In this document: piece by piece, positions 61,540 to 64,000 of the stretch
Layout: each line of letters begins with the position of its first letter
How positions within the stretch are numbered: the first letter of the stretch is position 1
Assembly: GCF_000422565.1 (NCBI RefSeq)
Contig: NZ_AUMA01000003.1
Span: forward strand, 186,001 to 250,000
DNA from: Desulfovibrio aminophilus DSM 12254
GTDB lineage: Bacteria > Desulfobacterota > Desulfovibrionia > Desulfovibrionales > Desulfovibrionaceae
Reading direction: 5' to 3'
Length of the DNA stretch: 64,000 bases
Translations under genes and position numbers: made by a program
Notes under the pieces: model-generated
Told to the model about the DNA's origin: nothing
Seen by the model: only the letters and a program-made list of their open reading frames with translations
Databases searched by the model: none

Positions 61540-62529
61540 ATGCGCCCGGCCGCCCTGTTCCGATCGCTGTTCGCGTTCCTGCTGCTCCTGTTCCTGACGG
61601 CGACCCCGTCTTTGGCACTGCGTTTCGTGGTCATATCCGACACTCAGGGCCTGTCCACGGAACAGGTGATCAACGGGAAGGTGCTGCGGGAAGTCCAGAG
61701 CCGCATCCTGGAGCTTTCCCCCAAACCGTCCTTCGTGGTGGTCACCGGTGATCTGGCCATCGTGGCCGGGGAGCCTGACGGCAGAACGCATTTCGCCGAG
61801 TGGATCCGGACCATGCGTCCCTTGGCCGAGGCCGGGATCGCGGTCTGGCCGCTGGTCGGCAACCACGACCTTTACGTCAACGGTGTGTTCGGCATGCAGC
61901 ATCGTTGGTTGCAGGACGCCTTCGTCTCATCCTTTCCGGATGTGCCCCGGAATGGTCCCGAAGATTACGAGGGGCTGGCCTATTCGTTTGAAGATCACGA
62001 CTCCGGTTCGTTCTTCGCCATGCTGGATACCTACCATATCCCCAAGAGCATGGATTCCATCGTTTACACCCGGCGTGGGCATCTGCGCGACGAGCAGCTG
62101 AACTGGCTGGACGAGAAGCTGGTCGAAACCAAGGCCAAGCACCGCTTCGTCTTCGGCCACAACCCGGTGTTTTCGCCGCTGGATCCCCAGCAGACCTGCG
62201 CCGGAAACTGGTGCGACCTGTGGCAGATCATGAGTCGGGGTGGCGTTCGCGTCTATTTTTGCGGCCATGACCATCTCTATTCCCGCAAGGTCGTCGAAGC
62301 CGGCACCCACCCGTCCGCCGAGTCCGGCATGTTGCAGGTCATCACGCCCACGGCCGGAGGCAAGCCCACCAAGCTCGACAAGCTGATGTTGGACGACTCC
62401 TGGCATCTCTGGAGCGGCCACGGCTTTGTATTGGTGGACGTGGTCGGCGATACGATCACGGTCACGGCCTGGGGGCGCGGCGCCCACGGCTGGGAGCAGA
62501 TCGACGGATTCGACATCAAGTCGTATTGA
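61540..62529 (+). CDS. Exported calcineurin-like metallophosphoesterase
   Basis: 329 residues with a signal peptide (SLFAFLLLLFLTATPSLA). The metallophosphatase motifs follow: VVISDTQG, VVTGDLAI, WPLVGNHDLY, FGHNPVFS and FCGHDHLYSR. The mature protein is periplasmic. The family is broad, and the substrate cannot be named; a phosphodiester or phosphomonoester is likely. The ATG at 61540 is chosen over the in-frame ATG at 61507 because of the ribosome site and signal peptide. It reads away from the biotin carboxylase gene. Confidence 0.86.
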   Translation: MRPAALFRSLFAFLLLLFLTATPSLALRFVVISDTQGLSTEQVINGKVLREVQSRILELSPKPSFVVVTGDLAIVAGEPDGRTHFAEWIRTMRPLAEAGIAVWPLVGNHDLYVNGVFGMQHRWLQDAFVSSFPDVPRNGPEDYEGLAYSFEDHDSGSFFAMLDTYHIPKSMDSIVYTRRGHLRDEQLNWLDEKLVETKAKHRFVFGHNPVFSPLDPQQTCAGNWCDLWQIMSRGGVRVYFCGHDHLYSRKVVEAGTHPSAESGMLQVITPTAGGKPTKLDKLMLDDSWHLWSGHGFVLVDVVGDTITVTAWGRGAHGWEQIDGFDIKSY

Positions 62530-62718
62530 TGCGTTCGCGAAAAGTCGACATGCTCCTGGATTGGCTGCGCCGCCCAGGCACAGCCTCCATTCAAGTCGAA
62601 CACGGGGAATGGCCCCATGAACGTGGGGCGGACGTTTCGTCGAGACGTCCGTCGTCTCGTCTTTTGCCGGGCCTTTCAGGATTCCCGGCCATCGGCCACC
62701 TTGAACATCTGATCATCT

Positions 62719-62756
62719 TTGACAAAATTCTCTAGAGTCGTGTAATAAGTGTAGCT
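62719..62756 (+). promoter_or_regulatory. Promoter of the TPR gene run, possibly leaderless
   Basis: A perfect -35 TTGACA (62719-62724) and TAATAA (62743-62748) are 18 bases apart. The predicted start, near 62755, is only about two bases before the ATG at 62757, and no ribosome site is visible. The upstream gap (62530-62718) holds only a weak hairpin (62629-62651) that could end the phosphoesterase transcript. Confidence 0.5.
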
Positions 62757-63251
62757 ATGAATCCGAAGGCCCGACAAATGGCCATATATGCCCTGCTGCT
62801 CCTGGTGGCAGCGAGTTCGGCGATCTGGGTCTATCCTCGGCTTCGTCCAGGACCGGTGGCGCTGCATCGGGCGGAACGTCTGCTGGCGAGTGGAGGATCT
62901 TCAGCGGTCTTGCCCCTTCTCCGGGAGGCCGGGCAGGCCCGCGGTTTGTCTCTTGAAGAGCGGTTGAGGGTCGCCGCCGCGTTGCGTGACGCGGGCGATT
63001 ACGCCGAAGCTGAACCCCTGTACCGGAGGCTTCTGGGCACTCGGGTGGATGGGGAGGCCCGTTTTCGTCTGGCCGAGACCTTGGCCTGGACAGGACGGTT
63101 TCTGGAGGCTGCGGACCTTTGTAGGGAGATGCTCACGCGCGATCCGTCCGATCGGCGTGCGCGCCTGCTCCTGGCTCGCGTTTTGTCCTGGGACGGCCGC
63201 CTGGAGGAATCCATCGTCCAGTATCGTGCTTTGTTGGGGGAATCGCCGTGA
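62757..63251 (+). CDS. Membrane-anchored TPR protein
   Basis: 164 residues. One N-terminal membrane segment (IYALLLLVAASSAIWVYP) is followed by three or so tetratricopeptide repeats, as in AAALRDAGDYAEAEPLYRRLL and LARVLSWDGRLEESIVQYRALL. Likely a scaffold facing the periplasm. First of at least three consecutive TPR genes. Its stop overlaps the next GTG start. No specific family recognised. Confidence 0.78.
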   Translation: MNPKARQMAIYALLLLVAASSAIWVYPRLRPGPVALHRAERLLASGGSSAVLPLLREAGQARGLSLEERLRVAAALRDAGDYAEAEPLYRRLLGTRVDGEARFRLAETLAWTGRFLEAADLCREMLTRDPSDRRARLLLARVLSWDGRLEESIVQYRALLGESP

Positions 63252-63856
63252 TCAGAATTTTTCTGCTCTTGCTCGTCGCGCTGCTGGCCATGCCCTGTCC
63301 TGCGTCGGCCCAGGATCCGGGCCGGGTGGCTCCAGCTGTGGGGCAGGAGGTCCAGGACTGGCGGGCCCGGTTGGAAATGGCCCGGTTGCTGGGCTATTCC
63401 AAGCGGTATGATGAGGCCTTGGGCGAATATCGCAAGGTGCTTGTCGAACAGCCGGACTCCCGCGAGGCCCGCATTGGCATGGCCCAGGTACTCTTTTGGA
63501 CGGGGCGCAACGTCGAGGCTTCCGAGGCGATCAAAGGTCTGGACGAGAACGGCTTGACCGCCGAGGAGCGCCTGCTCTGGGCGGATCTGGCGGTGACCCG
63601 GAAGGATTGGGCTGGAGCCGGGCGGCTCTATCGGGCCTATCTGGTCGATCATCCCGGGGACCAGGCGGTGCGCTTCCGGTTGGCCGAAGTGCTCTCCTGG
63701 GACGGCAGGTTCAAGGACTCCATCAAGGAATACGAAAGCCTTCTGGCTGCGGCGCCCGGCGACAGGCAGATCCGCAGGAAATATGCCCAGGTCCTGGAAT
63801 GGGCGGGCAGGCGGGACGATGCCATCAGGGAATACCAGAAAAGTCTCGCGGACTAG
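63248..63856 (+). CDS. Exported TPR protein
   Basis: 202 residues. The signal peptide (FLLLLVALLAMPCPASA) is followed by about four TPR-like repeats of MARLLGYSKRYDEALGEYRK type; the repeat VLSWDGRFKDSIKEYESLL also recurs in the neighbouring proteins. Most likely periplasmic or secreted, with a protein-binding role. GTG start overlaps the previous gene (GTGA). The next gene starts inside its end. Substrate or partner unknown. Confidence 0.78.
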   Translation: MIRIFLLLLVALLAMPCPASAQDPGRVAPAVGQEVQDWRARLEMARLLGYSKRYDEALGEYRKVLVEQPDSREARIGMAQVLFWTGRNVEASEAIKGLDENGLTAEERLLWADLAVTRKDWAGAGRLYRAYLVDHPGDQAVRFRLAEVLSWDGRFKDSIKEYESLLAAAPGDRQIRRKYAQVLEWAGRRDDAIREYQKSLAD

Positions 63857-64000
63857 CTGGGCGTTGCTGCCCGCGCTACTGGCCGTATTCCTGCTGGCGG
63901 CCTGGGAGGGCGAGGCGCGCGCCGCAAGCCTGGTTCCCGAGTCCGCACGCATTTCGGATTACCAGGCCCGTCTGGCCATGGCCCGGCTGCTGGCCCTGAA
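63819..64000 (+). CDS. Exported TPR-like protein, cut by window end
   Basis: A third frame starts at ATG 63819, 38 bases inside the previous gene, and is open to the window end. A basic start (MPSGNTRKVSRTS) is followed by a hydrophobic signal segment (WALLPALLAVFLLAAW), and then ISDYQARLAMARLLAL, which parallels DWRARLEMARLLGY of the upstream protein. The gene therefore belongs to the same paralogous TPR run. The 3' part is outside the window. Confidence 0.6.
   Translation, partial: MPSGNTRKVSRTSWALLPALLAVFLLAAWEGEARAASLVPESARISDYQARLAMARLLAL

Noticed and set aside
62526-62735. 69-residue frame between the phosphoesterase and the TPR run
   Set aside because: Arg/Ser-rich, no ribosome site, starts inside the preceding stop region and overlaps the TPR promoter.

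Overview
The window is a GC-rich (roughly 65% by eye) stretch of bacterial chromosome. Its gene content points to a sulfate-reducer-type deltaproteobacterium of the Desulfovibrionales. Supporting signs are a Desulfovibrio-type bacterioferritin, a four-subunit pyruvate:ferredoxin oxidoreductase plus a two-subunit 2-oxoacid:ferredoxin oxidoreductase, lipid A genes with LpxI, a full Tol-Pal system, and several GTG starts. These are family-level impressions; no search was run. I see no tRNA, rRNA, insertion sequence, prophage or CRISPR array. Genes are tightly packed, and no stretch over about 300 bases lacks a gene.

Left part (1-20.1 kb): a lipid A/envelope operon (fabZ end, lpxA, lpxI, an AsmA-like protein, a YihY/BrkB membrane protein) converges on a minus-strand set (nth, tgt, a YdcF-like protein). 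It is followed by a small c-type cytochrome, cutA, a sugar-kinase/APH/APS-kinase-like trio, a methyltransferase-like membrane protein, miaB, a bifunctional-nuclease-family protein and a PHP phosphoesterase. The tolQ-tolR-tolA-tolB-pal operon ends at a clear terminator.

Middle part (20-44 kb): pgpA, bfr, a DinB-like protein, an M15 peptidase with a YjaB-like acetyltransferase, a VOC protein, an AraC regulator and maf. Then come a MotB/MotA-like pair behind a good sigma-54 promoter, a glucokinase, a VTT membrane protein, and a purine unit (gpt plus a BMP-type ABC importer). On the minus strand lie porDAB and an amidohydrolase. They are followed by tatA with an overlooked 56-residue membrane protein, and by a minus-strand operon aminotransferase-hom-ApgM-like-thioesterase in which the ApgM-like protein is a candidate homoserine kinase. 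A yeast-type cytosine deaminase, a PilZ protein and ilvE with a possible attenuator complete this part.

Right part (44-64 kb): dnaX-ybaB-recR-porG, recD2, then ftn, a rubrerythrin-like gene, korA, korB and a dsrE-like gene. An unknown 401-residue protein faces a large GGDEF/EAL protein. Next is an unusual acetyl-CoA-carboxylase-like pair (AccA-AccD fusion plus a divergent biotin carboxylase). The window closes with a periplasmic metallophosphoesterase and the start of a run of exported TPR proteins that continues past the edge.

The most interesting items are the ApgM-like/homoserine kinase context, the divergent fused carboxylase pair, the possible leader-peptide attenuator before ilvE, the porG gene detached from porDAB and placed behind recR, and the sigma-54-driven MotB-MotA pair.
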